From Candidatus Bathyarchaeota archaeon (lineage in GTDB: Archaea > Thermoproteota > Bathyarchaeia > RBG-16-48-13 > GCA-020355125), in the NCBI GenBank assembly GCA_026014905.1, contig JAOZHK010000046.1, positions 1-17,079 of the forward strand: DNA of 17,079 nt. Direction: 5' to 3'. The translations under genes and the position numbers were made by a program. Position 1 is the first letter of the stretch. Each line of letters starts with the position of its first letter. The notes beneath the pieces were generated by a model. It saw only the letters and a list, made by a program, of their open reading frames with translations, did no database searches and was not told the origin of the DNA. Below, piece by piece: positions 1-6,948 of the stretch.

Positions 1-205
1 GTGAATAGTCAAAGCGAGCTAAATACTGCTTCAATAGTGTCTTATCTATTTGATTTTCTTCATAGACTTGTTCACTATTCCGTTTGAGATCTTGTAAATG
101 GTTACTATCGATAATTTGAGCCCGGTACCCTTTCTCACGCAGAAAGTGGAGTAAATCTTCGCTACTCAATGAAAAGCCCTGATACGAAATATGGCTTGAT
201 TGGTC
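1..205 (-). CDS. unknown protein, 5' part only (runs off left edge)
   Basis: An open minus-strand frame enters from the left edge and reaches an in-frame TAA at 206-208. No ATG or GTG lies inside it. The nearest plausible start is TTG at 169, giving 56 visible residues that begin LSSEDLLHFLREKGYRAQII. Composition looks coding: helix-forming, charged, no low complexity. It could be the N-terminus of a longer protein or a decayed remnant. No family is recognised, no clear ribosome binding site precedes the TTG, and the missing ATG leaves the start unresolved. Confidence 0.4.
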
Positions 206-422
206 TTATTAACGTATGTCTTGCGGACGCCGTTCAGGTTGATATTCTACGAGAATCTACAAGTGATATATCCGCGAATAAACACGGTAACGTGCGCGCG
301 TTGGGCGATTTAGCCATGCATCAATTATGCACATGACCAGTGACTACGAGATAATGAGTTACGTACATATGAGGCTTCATTCATATTACCTCCAGAGAGA
401 CTGGATTCTGAAGGGACCGTTG
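206..422. other. intergenic region between divergent genes
   Basis: This stretch separates the left-edge minus-strand gene from the HPPD-like gene. It holds a CG tract (294-300) and several short ATG frames with no convincing protein. An upstream in-frame ATG at 327 would extend the dioxygenase by 32 residues, but that extension resembles no HPPD N-terminus. The region is therefore treated as non-coding leader or promoter. No confident TATA box was picked out. Confidence 0.4.
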
Positions 423-1535
423 ATGAGTAAAGACAAAGCGACTTCTGCACCAATCGCTCAATTTACGGATCGTGACGAAAAACTCCAAGCAAAAGCAGCA
501 GAAATCTATTTAAGACGCGAAAATATGGGGCTCGATGGCCTTGTGAAAGGTTTAGACTCCGTTATCATAAATACCGAACCTCAATTCCAAACACAGACCA
601 TGCAAGAGTTTTTATCATTTAGTGGCTATTCCATGACAACAGCTTTACAAACATCAGATCAAAGAACCTATGTCTTACAGCTACAGGGATCTGCCGATCT
701 TTTAATTACTGCTAGACGTTCCGCAGAGAATCCGTTTCTCTCGTTCAATCGCTTCCCAAAATCCCAACATCTCCCAAATACTCGATTAGAGACTTTTGTA
801 TTCCAAACCACAAATCTCGAAGAATTCGTTTCCATTCAGCAGTCTATCGGTGTCACTTTTGCTACAGAGACCATCCAACATTACGATCATTTCTCATTCA
901 TCCAAACCGCACCTTCTCTCTATACCGGTAACTCAATAGGCTTCATAGAATGGACACACATCAAAGGTTGCTATGAGTCATCCTCTACACAAATTCTGGA
1001 TTGGCACCTGACAAAGCCTCAAAAAAACTATTTAACACATATTGGCAAACTCGATCATGCTGCAACCCGAGTTCGTGCCCAAGATCGAGAGGCAGCGATC
1101 CTTGAGTTCGTTTCATTAACGAACTATAACTATGACTTTGCAATCTATGTTGAAGCTTTTAATTCCATCACAAATGCCACACGGTTATCAAAAACTGACT
1201 TTGCACTAGTATTCACGTCAGGTATTTCACCTTACCTAAGCGACACAGCATCTGGACCTACCGAGAAATTTATTCATAACCATGGGACTCGTGTGCATCA
1301 TCTCGCATTCGAAACAAAGCATATCGACGCAACTTTTAATGCCTTGACGAATGATGGAATGACTTTCCTCATAGAATTGGTTGGTTCTCGAGATGAAGGC
1401 TTAAAACAAACCTTCACAACCCCCTCCTCATCTACGCTCCTAGTTACCGAATACATTCGTCGCTTCAATGGTTTTGATGGATTTTTCACAAAAAGTAATG
1501 TAACACGTTTAACGCAAGCGACACAAAAACAATAA
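423..1535 (+). CDS. 4-hydroxyphenylpyruvate dioxygenase-like VOC protein
   Basis: A two-domain vicinal-oxygen-chelate protein of the 4-hydroxyphenylpyruvate dioxygenase (HPPD) family. HPPDs use Fe(II) and O2 to turn the keto acid of tyrosine into homogentisate; a hydroxymandelate-synthase or other alpha-keto-acid dioxygenase role is also possible. Numbered from ATG 423 (370 residues), the three expected iron ligands are visible: His212 in KLDHAATRV, His293 in RVHHLAF and Glu343 in LLVTEYIRR. An in-frame ATG at 327 exists, but the extra 32 residues look unlike the family, and GAAGGG precedes 423. The stretch between the second His and the Glu is about 50 residues, against about 80 in bacterial HPPD as I recall it, so a C-terminal segment is shortened. 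No homogentisate dioxygenase or fumarylacetoacetase lies nearby, so the substrate is an inference. Confidence 0.8.
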   Translation: MSKDKATSAPIAQFTDRDEKLQAKAAEIYLRRENMGLDGLVKGLDSVIINTEPQFQTQTMQEFLSFSGYSMTTALQTSDQRTYVLQLQGSADLLITARRSAENPFLSFNRFPKSQHLPNTRLETFVFQTTNLEEFVSIQQSIGVTFATETIQHYDHFSFIQTAPSLYTGNSIGFIEWTHIKGCYESSSTQILDWHLTKPQKNYLTHIGKLDHAATRVRAQDREAAILEFVSLTNYNYDFAIYVEAFNSITNATRLSKTDFALVFTSGISPYLSDTASGPTEKFIHNHGTRVHHLAFETKHIDATFNALTNDGMTFLIELVGSRDEGLKQTFTTPSSSTLLVTEYIRRFNGFDGFFTKSNVTRLTQATQKQ

Positions 1536-1583
1536 CCTATGAGCGCTTCGCTAATTAGCCGTGGTCACGAAGATGGTGATAGA

Positions 1584-1691
1584 TTAACTTCTTTGTAACT
1601 TCCGATCTTGAATCTTCCATCTTATAAACGCATATATAATAATTAACGCTAAAACAATGGACAGCCAATATCTCGGATTCTGTAAACTCAT
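1584..1691 (-). CDS. 35-residue single-pass membrane micro-protein
   Basis: A short minus-strand frame, ATG to TAA, encoding 35 residues. Residues 1-8 are polar (MSLQNPRY). Residues 9-23 (WLSIVLALIIIYAFI) form one hydrophobic helix. Residues 24-35 are strongly basic (RWKIQDRKLQRS). This matches a single-pass membrane peptide with its positive tail inside. Its stop lies 48 bp from the stop of the converging dioxygenase gene, a normal tail-to-tail spacing. The upstream sequence GTGAGAAAATCAAT offers only a weak ribosome binding site. No family is recognised. The coding call rests on the coherent membrane topology, not on similarity. Confidence 0.5.
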   Translation of the reverse strand: MSLQNPRYWLSIVLALIIIYAFIRWKIQDRKLQRS

Positions 1692-1894
1692 ATTGATTTT
1701 CTCACGATCTTTTAAGGGATAACGTGTAGATCCTTAAGTTAGCTAGCTAAAAATCTTTTTGTTCTTCCAAGTCTACCCGGTTTCCCCCGCTTTTATTATC
1801 ATAAATGCTTGTTTGTTGGAAAAAAATAAAACAATATCGTATAACGAATACTATGAAAAGTTAACGCGCGCGCGGAAAGATAACCAAAGACGAG

Positions 1895-2032
1895 TTGACG
1901 GAAAGATCCTTTGAGTTTTTACTAAAGAGAGTATCTAAAGATTCTATACTGTCCAGATTTAACTTGAAGGTCATAAAGCTAGCTAGAAAGGAAATTTTTG
2001 AATATGATTTTCGTGTAGTGCTGTTGTGTTGA
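1895..2032 (+). CDS. possible 45-residue basic peptide or gene remnant
   Basis: A plus-strand frame from TTG 1895 to TGA 2032 encodes 45 residues beginning LTERSFEFLLKRVSKDSILS. The composition is coding-like: alternating charged and hydrophobic residues, with a basic and helical character. The open frame extends back to a TAA at 1862-1864 through a CG tract but has no ATG. It could be a leaderless micro-protein, the tail of a decayed gene or chance. No family is recognised. The minus strand of the same stretch is also open but reads as a poorer protein. Confidence 0.25.
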   Translation: MTERSFEFLLKRVSKDSILSRFNLKVIKLARKEIFEYDFRVVLLC

Positions 2033-2099
2033 AGGACAGGGTATGTTTTGTTTGCTAGCGCGCACGCGCGTATTGAAAAAGTAGTTTTTAGTTTCGAAA

Positions 2100-2117
2100 G
2101 ATCTAAATAAAAATAAG
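2100..2117 (+). promoter_or_regulatory. TATA-like box of the DUF5661 gene
   Basis: The run ATCTAAATAAAAATAA ends about 15-20 nt before ATG 2132. An archaeal TATA box here would place transcription start at or next to the ATG, so the mRNA would be nearly leaderless. That agrees with the lack of a Shine-Dalgarno sequence before this gene. Assigned by inspection only. Confidence 0.4.
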
Positions 2118-2131
2118 TTGATTTCTTATCC

Positions 2132-2404
2132 ATGTCACCTAAGAAGGTATTCACGGCTAAGAAAGCAAAAGAAATTGGAGAGGCTCTTGGAATTAACTGG
2201 ACTAAATTCGATGTGGAGCAATTTAGGATGGGTATGGATGTTGAGTTGGAACATGGTACCGAAAACTCAGTTACAAACGTTACAGACGATGATCCTCTAA
2301 TGACTGGGAAAATTGCTCTCGCTCATCTCAATGAGTTCCCAGATTATTATTCGAGATTACTGAAATTAGAGGAAGAAGCAGAGAAATATTGGGATACAAA
2401 ATAG
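2132..2404 (+). CDS. DUF5661 family protein
   Basis: A 90-residue soluble, acidic protein. The N-terminal helix-turn (FTAKKAKEIGEALGINWTKF), the central block (QFRMGMDVELEHGT) and the conserved tail (DPLMTGKIALAHLNEFPDYY) match a small domain I recognise as DUF5661. That domain occurs in archaea, bacteria and phage, and its function is unknown to me. The frame is complete, with an ATG start and a TAG stop. A TATA-like run lies just upstream, suggesting a leaderless message. The gene stands alone between two regions rich in CG tracts. A CG tract flanked by the direct repeat TAAGTGTT (2407-2414 and 2424-2431) follows the stop. Confidence 0.8.
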   Translation: MSPKKVFTAKKAKEIGEALGINWTKFDVEQFRMGMDVELEHGTENSVTNVTDDDPLMTGKIALAHLNEFPDYYSRLLKLEEEAEKYWDTK

Positions 2405-2547
2405 CTTAAGTGTTTACGCGCGCTAAGTGTTGAATTCTCTAGTTAGCTAGCGTATAGGACGCGCGCGCGTACCCTGTTTCTAAAAAAAGTTATGAATTCG
2501 AGTTTCACAGGCTTTTTGTATTTATCTGACTCAACAGAATTCTCGTT
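2405..2547. other. intergenic region with two CG tracts and a TATA-like box
   Basis: Two alternating CG tracts lie at 2417-2423 and 2460-2469, with TTAGCTAGC between them at about 2443-2451. The TATA-like TGTATTTATC at 2516-2525 is about 25 nt upstream of ATG 2548 and would give a leaderless transcript of the next micro-gene. No coding potential was seen on either strand. Confidence 0.4.
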
Positions 2548-2673
2548 ATGACCTTAAAATATCGATCCTCACACTATCATCTATGTCCCGTGTGTCATTC
2601 TTCGTTAGCCTATAAAATGTACACTCATCGATGGTACTGTTATCACTGCCAAAAATACATGTGTGGACGATAA
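2548..2673 (+). CDS. 41-residue zinc-ribbon micro-protein
   Basis: A very short complete frame, ATG to TAA. Two zinc knuckles are evident: Cys13-x2-Cys16 in HLCPVCHSS and Cys31-x2-Cys34 in WYCYHCQKY, 14 residues apart, with Trp29 and Tyr30 just before the second knuckle as in many zinc ribbons. The whole protein is essentially one ribbon. A TATA-like element sits about 25 nt upstream. Small free-standing zinc ribbons of this kind are frequent in archaea. They may bind nucleic acid or partner proteins, but no function can be assigned. It is easily missed by gene callers because of its length. Confidence 0.7.
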   Translation: MTLKYRSSHYHLCPVCHSSLAYKMYTHRWYCYHCQKYMCGR

Positions 2674-2718
2674 CTAACAAGTCATCAATCCATATCTGGA
2701 TCACAAATACGCGGGCTG

Positions 2719-3495
2719 CTACTTGCCTTGAAATTTCGGTTTTCTCTTCTCAAAAAAAGCGTTCATTCCTTCTTTCTGATCAAGAGTTTCGAAGCATTTA
2801 GCGTATAATTCTTGTTCCATTCGGTCTCCTTTGGAAATGTGTTCCTTCATACTCGCGTCAATTAATTGTTTGGTATACGCTAATGCGATTGGAGCGCGAG
2901 ACAAGATTTTGTCTGCTATTCGTTGCACCTCGCTTAGTAATTGATCATGTGGCACGACTTTGTTCACTAATCCCATTTGATAGGCCCGAGTCGCGTTAAT
3001 GAATTCTCCCGTAAAGAACAGGTATTTGGTGTTTTTTACTCCAATAATTCGTGGCAGTCTTTGGGTTCCCCCAAACGGTGTAGTAATCCCAATGCCTGGT
3101 GGAGGTTCACCAAACCGAGCTCGTTCTGAAGCGATGGTGAGATCACAGGCAAGCGCGAGATCACAGCCTGCCCCTAACGCGATACCATTCACGGCAGCTA
3201 GCACTGGTTTTGGCGTAGCTTCGATTGTCTCAATAAGCCGATGTGCTTGATAAGCAAATTCAGCAGCCTCTTTCTTAGTCATATCCCGCATTGATTTTAT
3301 ATCGCCACCCGCACTAAATGCCCGATCCCCCACTCCTGTAAGCACGAGAACCTGTAATTGAGGGTCCTCCGCGAATCGGTCAAAAACGATCTGTAATTCT
3401 TTTACCGTAGTTGCGCGGATCGCATTCAATACCTCTGGGCGATTTAATGTTATCCTGAAGATCTTATCCTGTGTTTCTACAAGTAAATCTTTCAT
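2719..3495 (-). CDS. enoyl-CoA hydratase/isomerase family protein (crotonase fold)
   Basis: A 258-residue crotonase. The oxyanion-hole segments are present (FSAGGDIKSM and NGIALGAGCDLAL), as is the GGTQRLPRIIG block. Crotonases act on acyl-CoA thioesters by hydration, isomerisation, hydrolysis or decarboxylation. The start is taken at ATG 3495. A TTG at 3555 would add 20 residues, but it sits against a TATA-like box, so transcription probably begins downstream of it. Against rat mitochondrial hydratase the two catalytic glutamates are replaced: Asp112 in GAGCDLAL and Pro132 in GEPPPGIG (ATG 3495 numbering). A classical 2-enoyl-CoA hydratase is therefore unlikely, and a different acyl-CoA reaction is expected. 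It is divergent from a CoA-transferase gene, suggesting a shared acyl-CoA route. Confidence 0.85.
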   Translation of the reverse strand: MKDLLVETQDKIFRITLNRPEVLNAIRATTVKELQIVFDRFAEDPQLQVLVLTGVGDRAFSAGGDIKSMRDMTKKEAAEFAYQAHRLIETIEATPKPVLAAVNGIALGAGCDLALACDLTIASERARFGEPPPGIGITTPFGGTQRLPRIIGVKNTKYLFFTGEFINATRAYQMGLVNKVVPHDQLLSEVQRIADKILSRAPIALAYTKQLIDASMKEHISKGDRMEQELYAKCFETLDQKEGMNAFFEKRKPKFQGK

Positions 3496-3550
3496 CGTCT
3501 GACTCAATTTCTTCCCGTCCCTATAGCTCTTTATCAAGACATAACTACGG

Positions 3551-3570
3551 GACAAATTTTATATCTTTCT
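3551..3570. promoter_or_regulatory. shared divergent TATA-like element
   Basis: AAATTTTATATCTTT (3554-3567) lies between the divergent crotonase and CoA-transferase genes. It reads as a TATA box on both strands. Start sites 25-30 nt away would fit ATG 3495 on minus and ATG 3600 on plus. They would also exclude the longer alternatives (TTG 3555 and ATG 3582). No ribosome binding site decides these starts, so the element is the best available guide. Confidence 0.4.
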
Positions 3571-3599
3571 AGGCGAAGACCATGCCTAGGGATCAAAGT

Positions 3600-4793
3600 A
3601 TGAGTCATGTTCTCGATAGCATCACAATTCTGGATTTAACACGGTATCTTGCAGGTCCATATTGTTCGATGATTTTAGGAGATTTAGGAGCCGAAGTAGT
3701 GAAAATTGAGCGGCCAAAGACAGGGGATGGTTCACGGCAATGGGGACCTCCCTTCATCCATGGAGAAAGTGCCTATTTCTTGAGCATAAATCGCAATAAA
3801 AAAAGTGTGACAATTAATCTTCGGACTGAAAAGGGTTGCGAGATCGTACGTAAAATGGCTTCAACCTATGATGTGTTAATCGAAAACTATCGCCCCGGGA
3901 TCGTCCAGAAACTTGGCCTTGATTATGAAACACTAAACAAAATTAATCCGCAGCTCATTTACTGTTCGATATCAGGTTTTGGACAGACGGGACCTTACCG
4001 TGAAAAACCATCATATGACATTGTGGGACAAGCAATGGGCGGCTTGATGAGTCTAACTGGTGAAGAAAATCGCCCACCAGTGAAAATCGGAGTCGCAATC
4101 TCCGATATCTTTGCTGGGATGTACGCAGCTATCGGCATTCTCTCTGCATTAATCACACGAAAACAAACTGGACAAGGGCAAATGATCGATGTTTCCCTCC
4201 TTGATGGACTGGTGTCCATTCTTTCACACCAAGCTGGTAATTATTTAGTGTCCGGGGTTGACCCAAAACGACTCGGATCTGCTCATCCTACTATAGCTCC
4301 TTATCAGGCGTTTCAAGCTGCCGATTCTTATTTTGTTATCGCCGTAGGAAACGATGCTCTCTGGCGACGATTTTGTCAAGGAGTAAATCTATCTGAGTTA
4401 ATGACTGATCCTCGTTTTGCCACGAATCCTGATCGAGTAAAAAATAGGGATGAATTGACTCAGATCCTAAACACATTCTTCCAGAAAAAAACTGCACAGG
4501 AATGGCTTTCCTTGATTGAGAAAGCAGGCGTCCCCTGTGGACCTGTTCTACAACTTAGTGAAGTATTCACCGATCCACAAGTTCTCCATCGTAAGATGGT
4601 TGAAGAGATTGAGCACCCTTCAGCCGGGCACATCAAAGTTGTTGGCACCCCCCTTAAGCTTTCGTCCACACCTGCCAGTATTCGTACACCACCACCGATT
4701 CTCGGGGAACATACAACAATTATTCTTCAGAGTCTTGGATACACACCAAGTGAGATCGCAGAACTTATCAAATCAAAAGTAATACAGGGGTAA
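3600..4793 (+). CDS. family III CoA-transferase (CaiB/BaiF type)
   Basis: A 397-residue family III CoA-transferase, moving CoA between carboxylic acids through an enzyme-aspartyl anhydride. The N-terminus has the typical ILDLTRYLAGPYCSMILGDL and VVKIERP blocks. NYRPGI and SGFGQTGPY follow, and the catalytic Asp is in ISDIFAGMYAA. With the start at ATG 3600 this residue is Asp169, the same number as in formyl-CoA transferase, which supports 3600 over ATG 3582. The C-terminal GVPCGPV and GTPLKLSSTP blocks complete the fold. The substrates cannot be read from sequence; carnitine, oxalate, succinate and aromatic acids are all used in this family. Divergence from a crotonase suggests it activates the acid whose CoA ester the crotonase handles. 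Confidence 0.9.
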   Translation: MSHVLDSITILDLTRYLAGPYCSMILGDLGAEVVKIERPKTGDGSRQWGPPFIHGESAYFLSINRNKKSVTINLRTEKGCEIVRKMASTYDVLIENYRPGIVQKLGLDYETLNKINPQLIYCSISGFGQTGPYREKPSYDIVGQAMGGLMSLTGEENRPPVKIGVAISDIFAGMYAAIGILSALITRKQTGQGQMIDVSLLDGLVSILSHQAGNYLVSGVDPKRLGSAHPTIAPYQAFQAADSYFVIAVGNDALWRRFCQGVNLSELMTDPRFATNPDRVKNRDELTQILNTFFQKKTAQEWLSLIEKAGVPCGPVLQLSEVFTDPQVLHRKMVEEIEHPSAGHIKVVGTPLKLSSTPASIRTPPPILGEHTTIILQSLGYTPSEIAELIKSKVIQG

Positions 4794-4832
4794 CTTGTCG
4801 CTTTTTAAACCTCAAGTCGCCTGCCTAGTTTA

Positions 4833-4841
4833 GCGCGCGCG
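4833..4841. repeat. alternating CG tract
   Basis: Nine uninterrupted alternating G/C bases in an AT-rich intergenic setting, 40 bp after the CoA-transferase stop and 90 bp before the decarboxylase start. It is one of the longest members of the dispersed CG-tract set described in the findings. Confidence 0.7.
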
Positions 4842-4933
4842 ATATATGCATCAACAAGCTTAATGTAGCTAATATACCTACAGTACCAACGAATCTCTTC
4901 AGCGAGCTTAGCTGAGTCCGTGGAAGGTTTGAT

Positions 4934-6292
4934 ATGAGGTTTGAGAAATCTACAATACAGATACTAGAAAACGCACTTGAGCAATTGGAACAAGGTTTTG
5001 AGCATCTCCCCACCGTTCCCAAATCCTATGATATCGCCGCTATCACCAATGTTCTACAAGCAGTAGCCCATGAAATGCAAGATAACTATCCATATTTTCA
5101 TCCGTATTATGCCGGTCAAATGCTCAAACCCCCCCATCCTGTTGCTCGAGTCGCCTATATGTTATCTCTCTGGATCAATCCCAATAACCATGCTCTTGAT
5201 GGTGGACGCGCAAGTTCTCGCATGGAAAAAGAGGCCGTAGCAGAACTAGCGAAACTCTTTCACTGGGACCAGCATCTCGGTCATCTAACTGGTGGAGGCA
5301 CCTTGGCTAATACAGAAGCCCTCTGGATTGCAGGAAAATTACATCCCGAGAAAGTTGTTACTGCCTCATCACAAGCTCATTACACTCATAAACGAATGAC
5401 TGATGTTCTCAAATTAAACTACCAAGTGGTTCCTTGTGATTCTAGAGCAAAAATGGATCTGATCGCGTTGAAGGCGCTCTTGGAATCGGGTACTGTGGGA
5501 ACAGTTGTCGCTACAATTGGTACAACAGGTACTGGCTCTGTTGATCCTCTCGAACAACTTGTCGACCTTCGCAAGAAATATACTTTTCATCTCCATGCTG
5601 ACGCTGCATATGGTGGCTACTTCATACTCGCGAACAACCTTCAAGCCGAGACGCGCCGAGCATTTGATTACCTCAGCGAAGTTGATTCTATCGTTATTGA
5701 TCCTCATAAACATGGATTACAACCTTATGGTTGTGGCTGCATCCTTTATCAAGATCCGACGCTGGGGCGTTTCTATAAGCATGAGTCTCCCTACACTTAT
5801 TTCACTTCCAACGATCTACATCTAGGTGAGATCAGTCTTGAGTGTTCCCGGGCAGGAGCTTCCGCAGTTGCACTTTGGGCAACGCAACAATTACTTCCCA
5901 TGGTTCCTGGTGGTGTTTTTGCGAGTCAACTTACCCGTTGCCGAGAAGCCGCCTTAACTTTATACAAGCGGCTTGAAGAAGATAATCGCTTTAGAACGAT
6001 CCTAGCCCCTGAATTGGATATCGTCATATGGACTCCAGATGGCTCCCAGATAGGTCAGATCTCCCATCGAAGTGAACAATTATTCCAAGAAGCTATGAAA
6101 CATCATCTCTATCTCGCAACATTCAAGTATCCAACATCGCAATTACCTGAATCATGGCGTGATATTGAAATCGATCAACCATATGTTACATGTCTGAGAT
6201 CCTGTCTCATGAAACCCGAGCATCTCAAATACATAGATCAGATTTGGAGTATTCTAGACCGATCAATTACTGAAATACAGCGCACCAGCTAA
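4934..6292 (+). CDS. group II PLP-dependent amino-acid decarboxylase
   Basis: A complete 452-residue fold-type I PLP enzyme of the group II decarboxylase family (glutamate, aromatic amino acid, tyrosine, diaminobutyrate). The Schiff-base Lys259 lies in VIDPHKHGLQPYGCG. Asp223 in HLHADAAYGG contacts the pyridine nitrogen, and His149 in SQAHYTHKR should stack on the ring. The N-terminal HPYYAGQMLKPPHPVARVAY resembles the substrate-entry region. The ATG is preceded by GGAAGG at good spacing. The family removes the alpha-carboxyl group of an amino acid to give an amine and CO2. Specificity cannot be read; an aromatic amino acid or aspartate/glutamate are options. The stop is 41 bp from the converging hemerythrin gene. 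A CG tract lies upstream in the 4794-4933 intergenic region. Confidence 0.88.
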   Translation: MRFEKSTIQILENALEQLEQGFEHLPTVPKSYDIAAITNVLQAVAHEMQDNYPYFHPYYAGQMLKPPHPVARVAYMLSLWINPNNHALDGGRASSRMEKEAVAELAKLFHWDQHLGHLTGGGTLANTEALWIAGKLHPEKVVTASSQAHYTHKRMTDVLKLNYQVVPCDSRAKMDLIALKALLESGTVGTVVATIGTTGTGSVDPLEQLVDLRKKYTFHLHADAAYGGYFILANNLQAETRRAFDYLSEVDSIVIDPHKHGLQPYGCGCILYQDPTLGRFYKHESPYTYFTSNDLHLGEISLECSRAGASAVALWATQQLLPMVPGGVFASQLTRCREAALTLYKRLEEDNRFRTILAPELDIVIWTPDGSQIGQISHRSEQLFQEAMKHHLYLATFKYPTSQLPESWRDIEIDQPYVTCLRSCLMKPEHLKYIDQIWSILDRSITEIQRTS

Positions 6293-6333
6293 AATAGTCA
6301 CAATAAAGTGATATGTTATTGATATCGTGTTGT

Positions 6334-6756
6334 CTACTCCGAAAGGGAAAGTCTTTTTTCCATTAAAAATGTACCAAATAGTAGGTCTACAGCTTTAATA
6401 TGCTTCACAAGCCAATTCATTAAAAAGACGTTCACGGATTCTGCGAGCGCGCGCGTAGCTCCATCCTCCTCAAAATCGACTGTAAGTGATTGTAGGGTAG
6501 CTTTGAATTCTTCATGATGTGCCCGATGGCTCGTTAAACCAGGATACTTTGTTTCGGTCATGTGTTTTTCTTCGGTTGAGAAATGGAAATTCGTATACTC
6601 AATAAGAAAATCAAGGGTTTTCACAATCTCATTCACGCTTTGATACGTCTCAATTGCGTGAACAAGTGCCTGCAATCGTTGGATTAGCATCTTATGTTGT
6701 TCATCAATGAGGTGTATGCCAACCGAGAGACTATCGTCCCATTCAATTTTTACCAT
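6334..6756 (-). CDS. bacteriohemerythrin
   Basis: A single-domain hemerythrin, 140 residues from ATG 6756. A four-helix bundle holds a di-iron site that binds O2 reversibly. All seven ligands are visible (subtract 6 when numbering from ATG 6756): His27 in IDEQHKML, His64 and Glu68 in FHFSTEEKH, His83 and His87 in HRAHHEEF, His125 and Asp130 in KHIKAVD. ATG 6774 is an alternative start, but GAGGG is well spaced before 6756. Likely roles are O2 storage, sensing or delivery. A 9-nt CG tract is embedded in the coding sequence and is read as GATRALA, near the start of the last helix. The promoter is probably in the AT-rich region shared with the divergent hydrolase. Confidence 0.93.
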   Translation of the reverse strand: MVKIEWDDSLSVGIHLIDEQHKMLIQRLQALVHAIETYQSVNEIVKTLDFLIEYTNFHFSTEEKHMTETKYPGLTSHRAHHEEFKATLQSLTVDFEEDGATRALAESVNVFLMNWLVKHIKAVDLLFGTFLMEKRLSLSE

Positions 6757-6825
6757 CACATGTCCCTCATGCATACGTTTTTTACTTTAACCGCAGATTA
6801 ATGATAAATTGTAGATTATTAAGTC

Positions 6826-6846
6826 TTATATTTTATCTATATAAGC
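6826..6846. promoter_or_regulatory. AT-rich divergent promoter region
   Basis: ATATTTTATCTATATAAG reads as a TATA-like element on both strands between the hemerythrin (minus) and hydrolase (plus) genes. On minus it is about 70-90 nt before ATG 6756; on plus it is about 100 nt before TTG 6949. A second candidate for the plus gene is CCTATAATAAC near 6888. Assigned by inspection only. Confidence 0.3.
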
Positions 6847-6948
6847 GAGGAATCTCGATATTGCTTGGGTATGAACCCATACATTAACCTATAATAACAA
6901 AACACTAATATTTCAGTAACTTCTCATCGCTTCTACTAGTGTCCTGCA

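Larger units (their letters stand above)
1692..2131. other. gene-sparse region with CG tracts and TAGCTAGC motifs
   Basis: About 440 bp without a confident gene. It contains TAGCTAGC-type palindromes near 1740 and 1978, a GCTAGC joined to a CG run at 2054-2070, and a 10-nt alternating CG tract at 1865-1874. A weak 45-codon plus-strand frame lies at 1895-2032 and is listed separately. The last 30 bases are AT-rich and probably form the promoter of the DUF5661 gene. Confidence 0.5.

Noticed and set aside
327..422. N-terminal extension of the dioxygenase from ATG 327
   Set aside because: The 32 residues are unlike HPPD N-termini, and ATG 423 has a GAAGGG upstream and gives a normal family length.
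1861..2154. 97-codon minus-strand frame
   Set aside because: Low-complexity Ser/Lys/Leu composition, no motif, and it covers the promoter and start of the DUF5661 gene.
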